A stretch of 64,000 nucleotides of DNA from Stappia indica (GTDB taxonomy: Bacteria > Pseudomonadota > Alphaproteobacteria > Rhizobiales > Stappiaceae): NCBI RefSeq assembly GCF_020177335.1, contig NZ_JAIVMG010000003.1, forward strand, positions 496,001 to 560,000, given 5' to 3'. Both the position numbers and the translations under genes were made by a program. Positions 25,635-33,305 of this stretch are shown one piece after another. Position 1 is the first letter of the stretch; every line of letters begins with the position of its first letter. The notes under the pieces were generated by a model. It was not told the origin of the DNA. It did not search any database and saw only the letters and a list, made by a program, of their open reading frames with translations.

Positions 25635-26546
25635 TCACTCCTGAAACCTCGGATCGAAGGCATCGCGCAATCCCTGGCTGGCCACGTTGATGGCGAGCAC
25701 CAGCAGGAGGATCGCCAGGCCGGGGAAGGTGCTGACCCACCACGCGCCGAGAATGAAGGCGCGGCCATCGGCAACCATCGAGCCCCAGGACGCGGTCGGC
25801 GGCTGCACACCAAGACCGAGAAAGCTGAGGCTGGCCTCCAGGATGATCACATGGGCGATGCGGATGGTTGAAACGACGATCACCGGCGACAGGATGTTCG
25901 GCAGGATTTCCCGCGCCATGATATGCGCCGAGGAGGCCCCCAGCGCCCGGGCCGCCTCGACATACTCAAGCTCCCGGGTCGCCAGGGTCTCCCCGCGCAC
26001 CACCCGGCAGGGGATCACCCATTCCTTGTAGGCCAAGGCCAGGATGATGTTGACGAGGCCCGGTCCCATCATCGCCATCAGGCCGATAGCGAAGATCAGG
26101 TAGGGGAAGCTCAGCAGGATATCGACGAGACGCGAGATCGTCACATCCACCCAGCCGCGGAAATAGCCAGCGGCCAGCCCGGCGGCGATGCCGACCGTGG
26201 TGGCGACGAAGATCACCGCCGCGCCGATGAAAATCGAAATGCGCGAGCCGTAGATGATGCGCGACAGGATATCCCGCCCCAGCGCATCGCAGCCCAGCAG
26301 ATAGCTCCATTCGCCCCCCGCCTGCCAGGCAGGCGGTTGCAGCCGGCGGAAGAGATCCGTCTCGTTCGGATCGTGCGGCGCGATCCATGGCGCAAAGATC
26401 GCCAGCAGCACGAACAGGAAAACAACTGCAACGCTCGCCATCGCCAGACGATTGGCGGCGAACCGCGCAAGGTTGCGTCGGAAGATCGTTTGCCCAGCAC
26501 CGGACGCGACGGCGACCGGACCTGCATCGATGTCGGCGACCGTCAC
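25635..26546 (-). CDS. Oligopeptide-type ABC permease (DppC type)
   Basis: This 303-residue inner-membrane permease has six predicted helices: one after a cytoplasmic N-terminus (about residues 36-58), an extracytoplasmic loop with 'GRDILSRIIYGSRISI', then five helices. The EAA-type coupling loop reads 'EYVEAARALGASSAHIMAREILPN'. The start is a GTG that overlaps the stop of the DppB-like gene and follows GAGGG. Together with the DppB-like subunit it forms the translocation channel. Confidence 0.92.
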   Translation of the reverse strand: MTVADIDAGPVAVASGAGQTIFRRNLARFAANRLAMASVAVVFLFVLLAIFAPWIAPHDPNETDLFRRLQPPAWQAGGEWSYLLGCDALGRDILSRIIYGSRISIFIGAAVIFVATTVGIAAGLAAGYFRGWVDVTISRLVDILLSFPYLIFAIGLMAMMGPGLVNIILALAYKEWVIPCRVVRGETLATRELEYVEAARALGASSAHIMAREILPNILSPVIVVSTIRIAHVIILEASLSFLGLGVQPPTASWGSMVADGRAFILGAWWVSTFPGLAILLLVLAINVASQGLRDAFDPRFQE

Positions 26547-27550
26547 AGCTTCACCCTCGGATTGAGCGTTGTGTAGAGAAGGTCGGCGATGAAGTTCAGC
26601 AGCACATAGGTCACCGCGTAGAACAGCACCGCCGCCTGGACGAGCGGGTAGTTGCGCAGAAAGACGCTCTCCACCACCAGCCGGCCAAGCCCTGGCCAGC
26701 CGAACACGGTCTCGACGATCATGTTGCCGCCGAGCAGCGAACCGGTTTCGATGGCGGCGACCGAGACGGTGGGGATCAACGCGTTCTTGAGAGCGTGGCG
26801 GAACAGGATCCGGCCACGCCTCAGCCCCTTGGCCTCGGCAAAGACGATGTAATCCTGCCGCATCACCTCAAGCATCGATGTGCGGGTGACCCGCATCAGA
26901 ATGGCCGTCATCGGCAACCCAAGGGTGATCGCCGGCAACAGGATATGCTTCAGCGCATCCCAGAATGCGTCCGGCCGGCCGCGCAACAACGTGTCGATCA
27001 GGAGGAAATGGGTGATCGGCTCGATCTCGCTGTCAAAACCGATCCGGCCGGAGACCGGCAGCAGTTGCAAATGCACCGCAAACAGCATCAAGAGCAGAAT
27101 GCCGAACCAGAAACCGGGCAGGGACACGCCAAGCAGCGACCCGACCGTGGCCATCTTGTCGAGGATGGAATTGCGCCGGATTGCCGCCAGCACACCGAGC
27201 GGAATTGCCGTCATCAGGGCGATGACCAGAGCCACCAGGCTCAGCTCGATGGTCGCGGGCAACCGCTCGACGATCACATCGAACACAGGTCGGCGATGGT
27301 AGAAACTGGTTCCGAAATCGCCCTGCACCGCATTGCCGAGGAACACCAGAAACTGACGATGGACCGGCAGGTCCAGCCCCAGATCCTCGCGCATCGCCTG
27401 TTCCTCTTCCGGCGTAACGCTCTGATCCCCGATCATGATGTCCACCGGATCCCCCGGGGTAAGCGCCATCATCAGGAAGACGATGACGCTCACCCCAAGC
27501 AATACGGGGACGAGATGGAGCAGCCGTTCAGTGAGCTTGCCCAGCGACAT
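26543..27550 (-). CDS. Oligopeptide-type ABC permease (DppB type)
   Basis: This 335-residue inner-membrane permease has the DppB architecture: a first helix at residues 9-30, a ~70-residue periplasmic domain ending in 'GDFGTSFYHRRPV', then five helices. The coupling loop is 'DYIVFAEAKGLRRGRILFRHALKNALIP'. It begins 25 bases after the binding-protein gene and overlaps the DppC gene by four bases. Confidence 0.92.
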   Translation of the reverse strand: MSLGKLTERLLHLVPVLLGVSVIVFLMMALTPGDPVDIMIGDQSVTPEEEQAMREDLGLDLPVHRQFLVFLGNAVQGDFGTSFYHRRPVFDVIVERLPATIELSLVALVIALMTAIPLGVLAAIRRNSILDKMATVGSLLGVSLPGFWFGILLLMLFAVHLQLLPVSGRIGFDSEIEPITHFLLIDTLLRGRPDAFWDALKHILLPAITLGLPMTAILMRVTRTSMLEVMRQDYIVFAEAKGLRRGRILFRHALKNALIPTVSVAAIETGSLLGGNMIVETVFGWPGLGRLVVESVFLRNYPLVQAAVLFYAVTYVLLNFIADLLYTTLNPRVKL

Positions 27551-27575
27551 ATGCTTGTCCCGTCCGTGTTATGGG

Positions 27576-29114
27576 TCAGTCGACGCAAGCGTCGTGCAGG
27601 TTGATGCGGCTGTCCGCGCTCGGACGCCATCCCTTCAGGCGCTTGGAAACGCCGTAGATGTCCTGCGGCACCCAGAGATAGACATAAGGCAGGTCGGCGT
27701 TGACCATCTGCTCGGCCTTGCGGTAGAGCGCCGCCCGCTTTTCCGTGTCCAGCTCCACCGCTGCCTCGTCCAGCAGCCGATCCAGTTCGGGATTGGCATA
27801 GCCGGCGGAGTTGCCACGGTCATTGGTGCGGTGGGTCGGGGTGAAGATGTCGAACGGATCGAGCGAACCGTTGCCCCAGGAGGTGAAATACATGTCGCCG
27901 GACTTCGGACCGCCCTTGGTGCGCCACTTCTGGGTCATCTGCGCGCCCTCGCCCACCGCGACCCGGGTGCGGATCCCCGCCTTGGTCAGCAGGGAGGCAA
28001 CCGCCTCGGCGATATCCTTGTAGGCCCCGACCGTATCCATGGTCACGTCAATGCCGTCCGGGTAGCCGGCCTCGGCCAGCAGAGCCCGGGCCTTGTCCGG
28101 ATCGTACTCGTAGCGCGGCAGGTCGGTGCTGGCGGCAAAGGCATCCGGCGACAGGATGCCCTCGATCCGGGCGGCATTACCGCCAAGAATCCGGTCGATG
28201 ATCAGATCCTTGTCGATCGCATGAGCAGCGGCACGGCGCACCTTGGCATCGCCGAACAGCTCCCCTTCCATGTTCATGGCAATGAAGAAGCTCCGGGTCC
28301 CGTTGACGGTCATCACATCCGTGCCCGGGTTGTTCTTCACCTGCTCGACGGAGAAGGGCGGCAACTCGTTGATGATGTCGACGTCGCCGGAGAGCAGCGC
28401 GGCCACCCGAGACGCGGATTCGGGAATGATCTTGAAGATCGCCCGGTCGACACAGGCCTTGCCAACCGGCTCAATGGAGGCGGCGCCGCCATAGTAGTCG
28501 TCGAAGCGCTCCATGATGATGGCATCGCCCTTGCGCCAGGCAACCAGCTTGAACGGACCGGTGCCGTTCACCTGGGTCGCCAGACCTTGCGTTCCGACCT
28601 TTTCTACGAAGGCCTTGGAGACCACTTCCTGAAACGGCAACATGGCCGGCAGGATCGGCCAGGGCTCGGACAAGGTAATGCGCACCGTGTTGCCATCGCG
28701 CACCTCAACCGACTGTAACGGCCCCAACAGGCTCTTGCGCGGGCTGGTCTGGCCCTCGCCCATTGCCCCTTCGGCCGTCAGTCGTTCGAGGGTAAAGCGA
28801 ACATCCTCGGCGGTCAGCGGCGAGCCATCGTGAAAGGTAATGCCCTCCCGAATCCGGAAATCATAGACCGTCGGCGACACCATGACGAAGGCTTCGGCGA
28901 TTTCCGGCACCACCTTCATCTCCCCATCGCGGGTCAGGAGGCCGTCATACATGTTGCGGATAATGGTCTCGGTTTCGCGATTGCGGTGATTGGCCGGGTC
29001 CAGCGTATGCGCATCCAGCGTGAACCCGACCCGCAACTCGGCCGCTTGCGCAGCGGTGAGCGATAAGGCCAGAGCCGTCGCCGACGCAAACAGTATCCGT
29101 TTCAGTTTGACCAT
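27576..29114 (-). CDS. Periplasmic solute-binding protein of the oligopeptide ABC family (SBP_bac_5)
   Basis: The 512-residue product captures the transported solute in the periplasm. It has a Sec signal peptide (residues 1-24, cleavage after AQA), then 'RVGFTLDAHTLDPANHRNRETETIIRN', 'GDGSPLTAEDVRFTLERL'-like and 'VNGTGPFKL' blocks typical of family 5 binding proteins. The ATG at 29114 is preceded by a very strong GGAGGAAG site. Being first in the operon behind a sigma-54 promoter, it should be highly expressed when the activator is on. The ligand is unknown; family members bind peptides, nickel, opines and other compounds. Confidence 0.9.
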   Translation of the reverse strand: MVKLKRILFASATALALSLTAAQAAELRVGFTLDAHTLDPANHRNRETETIIRNMYDGLLTRDGEMKVVPEIAEAFVMVSPTVYDFRIREGITFHDGSPLTAEDVRFTLERLTAEGAMGEGQTSPRKSLLGPLQSVEVRDGNTVRITLSEPWPILPAMLPFQEVVSKAFVEKVGTQGLATQVNGTGPFKLVAWRKGDAIIMERFDDYYGGAASIEPVGKACVDRAIFKIIPESASRVAALLSGDVDIINELPPFSVEQVKNNPGTDVMTVNGTRSFFIAMNMEGELFGDAKVRRAAAHAIDKDLIIDRILGGNAARIEGILSPDAFAASTDLPRYEYDPDKARALLAEAGYPDGIDVTMDTVGAYKDIAEAVASLLTKAGIRTRVAVGEGAQMTQKWRTKGGPKSGDMYFTSWGNGSLDPFDIFTPTHRTNDRGNSAGYANPELDRLLDEAAVELDTEKRAALYRKAEQMVNADLPYVYLWVPQDIYGVSKRLKGWRPSADSRINLHDACVD

Positions 29115-29189
29115 CCTAGCTTCCTCCCATCGATGTTCTGGCCGGCATCGGTGCCAATGAGGCCGCACATTGCCAGCTTTCCCCATCTA

Positions 29190-29206
29190 CGCAAACCTCG
29201 TGCCAA
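29190..29206 (-). promoter_or_regulatory. Putative sigma-54 promoter of the transport/C45/activator operon
   Basis: On the minus strand the sequence is TTGGCACGAGGTTTGCG. The -24 element TTGGCACG is perfect, followed by the 4-base gap to TTGC of the -12 element. The predicted transcription start lies about 65 bases upstream of the binding-protein ATG. The match is close to the textbook consensus (final W replaced by G). Confidence 0.8.
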
Positions 29207-29446
29207 ATTATCACCTCCGGAACGAGTTATTTTTTTATTATTTTTCAGAAGCTTAGATCCAACCTATTCATACCCCCCGCAAAACGTCGAGAGTTACGCG
29301 CGATTTACACGCTCATGTAGATTTTTCACGCACGCACATTCATCGAATGGAAGCAGTCCCTGGCAAGACGCGTTGGCGCTTCACCATCCCCCTGACCTTC
29401 CGCTGAGCGGGTCCACCGTTATGGTTAGGAAAACGGAGGATTCGAA
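29207..29446. other. Upstream region of the sigma-54 operon, no gene
   Basis: This AT-richer stretch holds no gene. It is where upstream activator sites for the enhancer-binding protein are expected; I see no unmistakable pair of inverted repeats. An IS relic begins at its right end. Confidence 0.45.
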
Positions 29447-29765
29447 ATGGCGAACAAGCGCGATAAGCTAGAGGAAATTGTTACTGAGCTGCGGTAGGTT
29501 GAGGTTCTTGTCCGGCAGGGAATGGCGCGTATCGATGCGATCCGGGAGTTCGGAGAGGCGACTGAGTGCAAGCTTGGCTCACTCTTCACCATGTTGCCCA
29601 AGGGATCATCTTCGTTTCCTCGCCTTGGGAAATCGATGGAAGCGACTCCAAAGACGGGGGACACGCCAGTTCGACTACATCGAGATGTTCTACAATCCGA
29701 AGCGCAAGCACGTCAGGAACGGGATGCTGTCACCCGTCGAGTTCGAACGGCAGCAGGAAATGTAA
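29447..29765 (+). pseudogene. Remnant of an IS3-family transposase (OrfA start joined to OrfB end)
   Basis: The frame at 29447, behind a GGAGG site, encodes 'MANKRDKLEEIVTELR', then a TAG, then 'VEVLVRQGMARIDAIREFGE': the start of an IS3-type OrfA in which a Gln codon (CAG) has become TAG. Within ~60 further bases homology is lost. From about 29655, in another frame, comes 'FDYIEMFYNPKRKH...LSPVEFERQQ', the usual C-terminus of IS3 OrfB. The catalytic DDE core is gone, so the element is dead. It sits between two catabolic operons. Confidence 0.8.
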
Positions 29766-29917
29766 CACGAGGGTGTCCACCAAACTCGGGGCTATTCAGA
29801 TCGAGACTGCGGCGCTCTCAAACCTGTCGATCACCCCGGCGGGTCGCCCCTTTCGCAGGGGCGGAGAGCGTAACATCCCCGCCCGGTGGACACCTTGACG
29901 GGGGCCGCTCTCAAGGC
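29766..29917. other. Short gap between the IS relic and the TRAP operon
   Basis: It has no gene. GGTGTCCACC near 29771 and GGTGGACACC near 29883 form a spaced inverted repeat that may be residual IS ends. CGCCCC (29845-29850) and GGGGCG (29858-29863) can form a hairpin downstream of the TRAP operon. Confidence 0.35.
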
Positions 29918-31222
29918 TCATCCGCCGAGGATCAGGCGCGGCAGGGTGAGAGAGAGTGCTGGCAGGAAGGTCGTCAGCAGCACCACCGGCAGATAGGCCA
30001 GGAAGACGAACACCAGCGTTGGCAGAAGCATGCGTGCGAGCGGCACATTGCCGATCAGCCCGGCGAAATAGAGGATCGGCGCCGTTGGCGGCGTGATCAG
30101 CCCCATTCCGAGGTTCGTGGCGATGATCGCCGCGAATTGTACCTGATCGACGCCTGCTTGTTGCATCACTGGAAGCAGCAGCGGGGCGGCCAGCAGGATG
30201 CCGCTGACATCCTCCATGAACATCCCGACGATCATCAGGAAGATGTTGGCCATCAGCAACAGGATGATCGGGCTCTCGCTGACCGCCAGGAAGCTTTCGA
30301 GAATCTGCTGCGGCACGTCTTCCAGCGTCCAGACCCGGCCCAGCATGGATGCGAAAAAGATCATCAGCAGCAGCACGCCGGTGGTGCGCCCGGCGCGCCA
30401 GATCACGTCCGCCAGATCGCGCCAGTCGATGTCGCGATAGAGATAGATCGACACGGGAATGGCGTAGAGTACCGCCACGGCGGCAGCCTCGGTGGGGGTG
30501 GTCACCCCGCCATAGATGAAGCCCAGGATCAAGACCGGCATCACGAGGCCCATGCCGGCCCTGCGGCCGCGCCGGGCCACTTCGCGCGCGAACTGGCGGG
30601 CGTCGACCGATGGCGGCGTCACCAGCGGCATGCGCCGGGTCAGCACGCGATTCCAGAACGCCAGCAGTGCGCACAACAGAAGACCCGGCACCACCGGCGC
30701 CAGAAAACTTGCCAGGATCGAGGTGCCGGTGACCCAGCCGAACAGGATCATCGAGGCGCTCGGCGGGATCAGCAGCGCCAGCACCGCCGAAGCCGAGACC
30801 AGCGCCGTGGCGTAGCCCCGGTCATAGCCTCGGGCCTCCATGCGCGGGATCATGATCGTGCCGATTGCCGCCACCGCCGAGGAGGCCATGCCGGAGATGG
30901 CGCCGAACACCGCCGTTGCCAGGATCACCACGATGCCGAGCCCGCCGCGCATTCGGCCGACGAGGCTGTCGGCAAGATCCACGAGCCGTTCGGCGATCCC
31001 GCCGCGGCTCATGATGCTGCCGGCCAGAATGTAGAGCGGAATGGCGATGACCACGATGGAGGAGAGTTTCGAATAGCCCGCTCCGACCAGAAAGCTGGCC
31101 GAGCCGAAATCGCCGAACAGCACGAGAAATAGAACCGCGCCGGCGAAACAGAAGGGCACCGGCACGCCAATGACAAGAAGCAGGGTCAATAGGAGTGCAT
31201 CGTAAATAATGATGTCGCTCAC
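29918..31222 (-). CDS. dctM: TRAP transporter large permease (DctM)
   Basis: The 434-residue inner-membrane protein drives solute uptake by ion symport. It has about 12 hydrophobic helices and DctM signatures: 'IPLYILAGSIMSRGGIAERLVDLADSLVGRMRGGL', 'AISGMASSAVAAIG' and 'TPPTAPILYFAGLIG'. The start is a GTG sharing GTGA with the stop of the DctQ gene; the frame is open further upstream but that part lies within dctQ. It completes a DctPQM set with the next two genes. Confidence 0.93.
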   Translation of the reverse strand: MSDIIIYDALLLTLLLVIGVPVPFCFAGAVLFLVLFGDFGSASFLVGAGYSKLSSIVVIAIPLYILAGSIMSRGGIAERLVDLADSLVGRMRGGLGIVVILATAVFGAISGMASSAVAAIGTIMIPRMEARGYDRGYATALVSASAVLALLIPPSASMILFGWVTGTSILASFLAPVVPGLLLCALLAFWNRVLTRRMPLVTPPSVDARQFAREVARRGRRAGMGLVMPVLILGFIYGGVTTPTEAAAVAVLYAIPVSIYLYRDIDWRDLADVIWRAGRTTGVLLLMIFFASMLGRVWTLEDVPQQILESFLAVSESPIILLLMANIFLMIVGMFMEDVSGILLAAPLLLPVMQQAGVDQVQFAAIIATNLGMGLITPPTAPILYFAGLIGNVPLARMLLPTLVFVFLAYLPVVLLTTFLPALSLTLPRLILGG

Positions 31223-31833
31223 GCCGTAGCCTCCTCGTCGGTCGCGGGGCCCAGCACCAGGCGGCGCAGCCGCTCCAGCAGCTCGACCACGAAGTAAAGC
31301 GTCATCAGGCTGAGGCCGACCGGTTTGATTGCGTAGACCCAAGCCATGGGTAGGCCGGTTTCAAGCGACATGGTGCCTCGGCCGATGGTGTAGTCGAGGT
31401 ACTGCCAGGCCCACAGTGACATCCAGCCGGCAAGAACCACGGTGATCAGTCCGGCGAGAACGCTGAGCGCTAGGCGGGCCCGACCGACGGGCAGCACCAG
31501 GTCCACGAGGCTTGCCGAGATATGGCCACGTTCCCAGGCGCCGTGGCTGGCACCGAGGAAGTAGAGATAGACTGCGACGAAACTCGCCAGCTCCTCGATC
31601 CCGAAAATCGAGATGCCAAGCACGTAGCGGGTGAAGACCTGAACGGCGATCAGCAGTGTGAGTGCCGCGCCGCAAACCACGAGCAAGATCCGCTGCACGC
31701 GCAGCGTCCAGTTCCATGCCGTCAACGCGCCGCCTCGCAGAAAGCGGGGGGTGTTCACCGTGTCCGGCGCGGCGGCGAGCGGCGAGGCCCTGACACCCGC
31801 CGCTACGGTTTCCGTTTCCGTCTCGTTCTGCAT
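31219..31833 (-). CDS. dctQ: TRAP transporter small permease (DctQ)
   Basis: The 204-residue product has four membrane helices (about 46-68, 83-103, 123-145, 165-187) and the DctQ block 'FTRYVLGISIFGIEELASF'. It forms the two-subunit permease with DctM. ATG 31833 follows GGAGG; an in-frame GTG further upstream is less likely. A hairpin with a U-tract separates it from dctP, which probably lowers its expression relative to the binding protein. Confidence 0.9.
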   Translation of the reverse strand: MQNETETETVAAGVRASPLAAAPDTVNTPRFLRGGALTAWNWTLRVQRILLVVCGAALTLLIAVQVFTRYVLGISIFGIEELASFVAVYLYFLGASHGAWERGHISASLVDLVLPVGRARLALSVLAGLITVVLAGWMSLWAWQYLDYTIGRGTMSLETGLPMAWVYAIKPVGLSLMTLYFVVELLERLRRLVLGPATDEEATA

Positions 31834-31874
31834 GTCTGGGCGTCCTCCCGATCGCCGTGTCACTGCCCTGCGAC

Positions 31875-31909
31875 AAAAAGCGGATCGCGCGGTGGCCGCG
31901 ACGATCCGC
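31875..31909 (-). terminator. Hairpin with U-tract between dctP and dctQM
   Basis: On the minus strand GCGGATCG (31909-31902) and CGATCCGC (31887-31880) enclose an inner CGCGG/CCGCG stem and are followed by TTTTT. This is a strong intrinsic terminator inside the operon, best read as an attenuator giving more dctP than dctQM mRNA. Confidence 0.75.
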
Positions 31910-31933
31910 TCCGTCTCCCGAATGGTGTTCGGA

Positions 31934-32947
31934 TTACTCCACGCCGAGCGAAGCCTTCAGCTTGTCGAACGTCTCCTCTCCGAGTTCGTCGGAGATCTCC
32001 GGCCAGACGTCGCGACGCACGATCGCGGCCAGTTCCTCAAGCTCCGCCTTGTCGAAGGTGACCACGTCGATGCCGACCTCGCGCATTGTCTCCAGGGCGG
32101 CGGCGTCGGCCGCCGCGACATCCTCGAAACGTTCGGCGCTGACCTGTTGCGCGGCCGCCAGCAGCACCTTGCGATCCGCTTCCTCTAGGTTCGCGTAGGT
32201 GTTGGCATTGACGATGAACCAGTCGCCCTCGAAGTGGGTGTTGTACTGGACCCACGTCCTGGTGATGTCCTCGAAGGATTCCAGCGTCATGTTCGCGGTA
32301 CCGCCGACCTGGCCGTCGACCACGCCGGTCTGCATGCCGGTGTAGAGTTCCGCCCAGGGCACCGTCGCGGTGTTGTAGCCCAGACGCTCCAGCAGCACCC
32401 GGTGGGTGATGCCGCCCGGCCACACCCGCACCTTCAGGTCATGTTTGGCGTCGAAGTCCTTGACGTTCTCGACCGGCTTGGCGAAGCCCGCGCCGCCCAT
32501 GCCGGCGCCGAACACACCCAGTGGGGTCAGGCCCTGCGGTTCCAGAACGTCGTTGACGATGGAGAAGACTGCGCCGCCGGGCGACAGCGATTCCCGGGCT
32601 GTGTCGTAGTCGATGAAGGCATAGGGAAACCAGGTGATGGCGAGGCGCTTGTCGCTGCTTGTCGCCAGCGGCTGCATGGCCATGTCGACCGCGCCCTGAA
32701 TGACCTGTTCGTATACCTCCGTCCAGTCGCCAAGCTGGCTGGCGGGATAGACCTTGATCTTGATGCGCCCTTCGGTGCCCTGTTCGACCAGATCGGCAAA
32801 GCGCAGCGCCGCCGTCTCACCCTCGGAGCCGGGCTTCTTCAGGGTCGACAGACGCAGGGTTTCCGCCTGAACGCTGCCGCTCATCAGCACCGCTGCGGTC
32901 GCTGCGGCAATCGCATAGGTGGCGAGTTTTTTCGCGTGATGTCTCAT
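31934..32947 (-). CDS. dctP: TRAP transporter periplasmic binding protein (DctP)
   Basis: This 337-residue solute receptor has a Sec signal (residues 1-28, cleavage after VQA), then 'LRLSTLKKPGSEGETAALRFADLVEQ', 'VYPASQLG' and 'QGAVDMAM', DctP family blocks. The 'LKVRVWPGG' segment contains the conserved arginine that usually pairs with a substrate carboxylate, so an organic or amino acid is expected. ATG 32947 follows GGAGGAG. It is transcribed divergently from the MocR regulator. Confidence 0.9.
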   Translation of the reverse strand: MRHHAKKLATYAIAAATAAVLMSGSVQAETLRLSTLKKPGSEGETAALRFADLVEQGTEGRIKIKVYPASQLGDWTEVYEQVIQGAVDMAMQPLATSSDKRLAITWFPYAFIDYDTARESLSPGGAVFSIVNDVLEPQGLTPLGVFGAGMGGAGFAKPVENVKDFDAKHDLKVRVWPGGITHRVLLERLGYNTATVPWAELYTGMQTGVVDGQVGGTANMTLESFEDITRTWVQYNTHFEGDWFIVNANTYANLEEADRKVLLAAAQQVSAERFEDVAAADAAALETMREVGIDVVTFDKAELEELAAIVRRDVWPEISDELGEETFDKLKASLGVE

Positions 32948-33142
32948 TCGGGTGCTCCTCCAGCATTGCCCCGCTCTTTCGCGCCAGTGCGGCGCGGCCT
33001 CCGTGAGCGAAGATTGTGTGACCATACAAAACGATCAATCAAACGCTATCAGTGATTTTTTTGGTCCGTCAATCGGAGATTTAGGAGATTTTATGAAAGA
33101 ATCTGGCGCGCACCCGATATTGCGTCGCGTAAGATATCGTGC

Positions 33143-33177
33143 TTGTCTGGCTATTGTCCGGTATTTACGTCAGACAA
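33143..33177. promoter_or_regulatory. Putative MocR operator in the dctP-mocR divergent region
   Basis: TTGTCTGG (33143) and TTGTCCGG (33154) are direct repeats spaced exactly 11 bases, followed by an inverted half-site CAGACAA (33171-33177). Direct half-sites one helical turn apart are typical targets of MocR/GntR regulators. The cluster lies between the dctP start and the most likely start of the regulator. Confidence 0.5.
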
Positions 33178-33305
33178 AAAGCGGTGCTATGCCATGGAGT
33201 GGAAGGTCTGGCGGTCGAGGGCGACACGCGAGCGGTGAGAGGCGCAAGGCGAGACGGGCGAACCACCTGGCGGCGTGGCTGACGGCGCAAGGGTCCGTCG
33301 ACGCG

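Noticed and set aside
29522-31132. Plus-strand open frame opposite dctM
   Set aside because: His/Gln/Asp-rich antisense artefact; only its first ~80 codons fall in the IS3 relic, and in the wrong frame.
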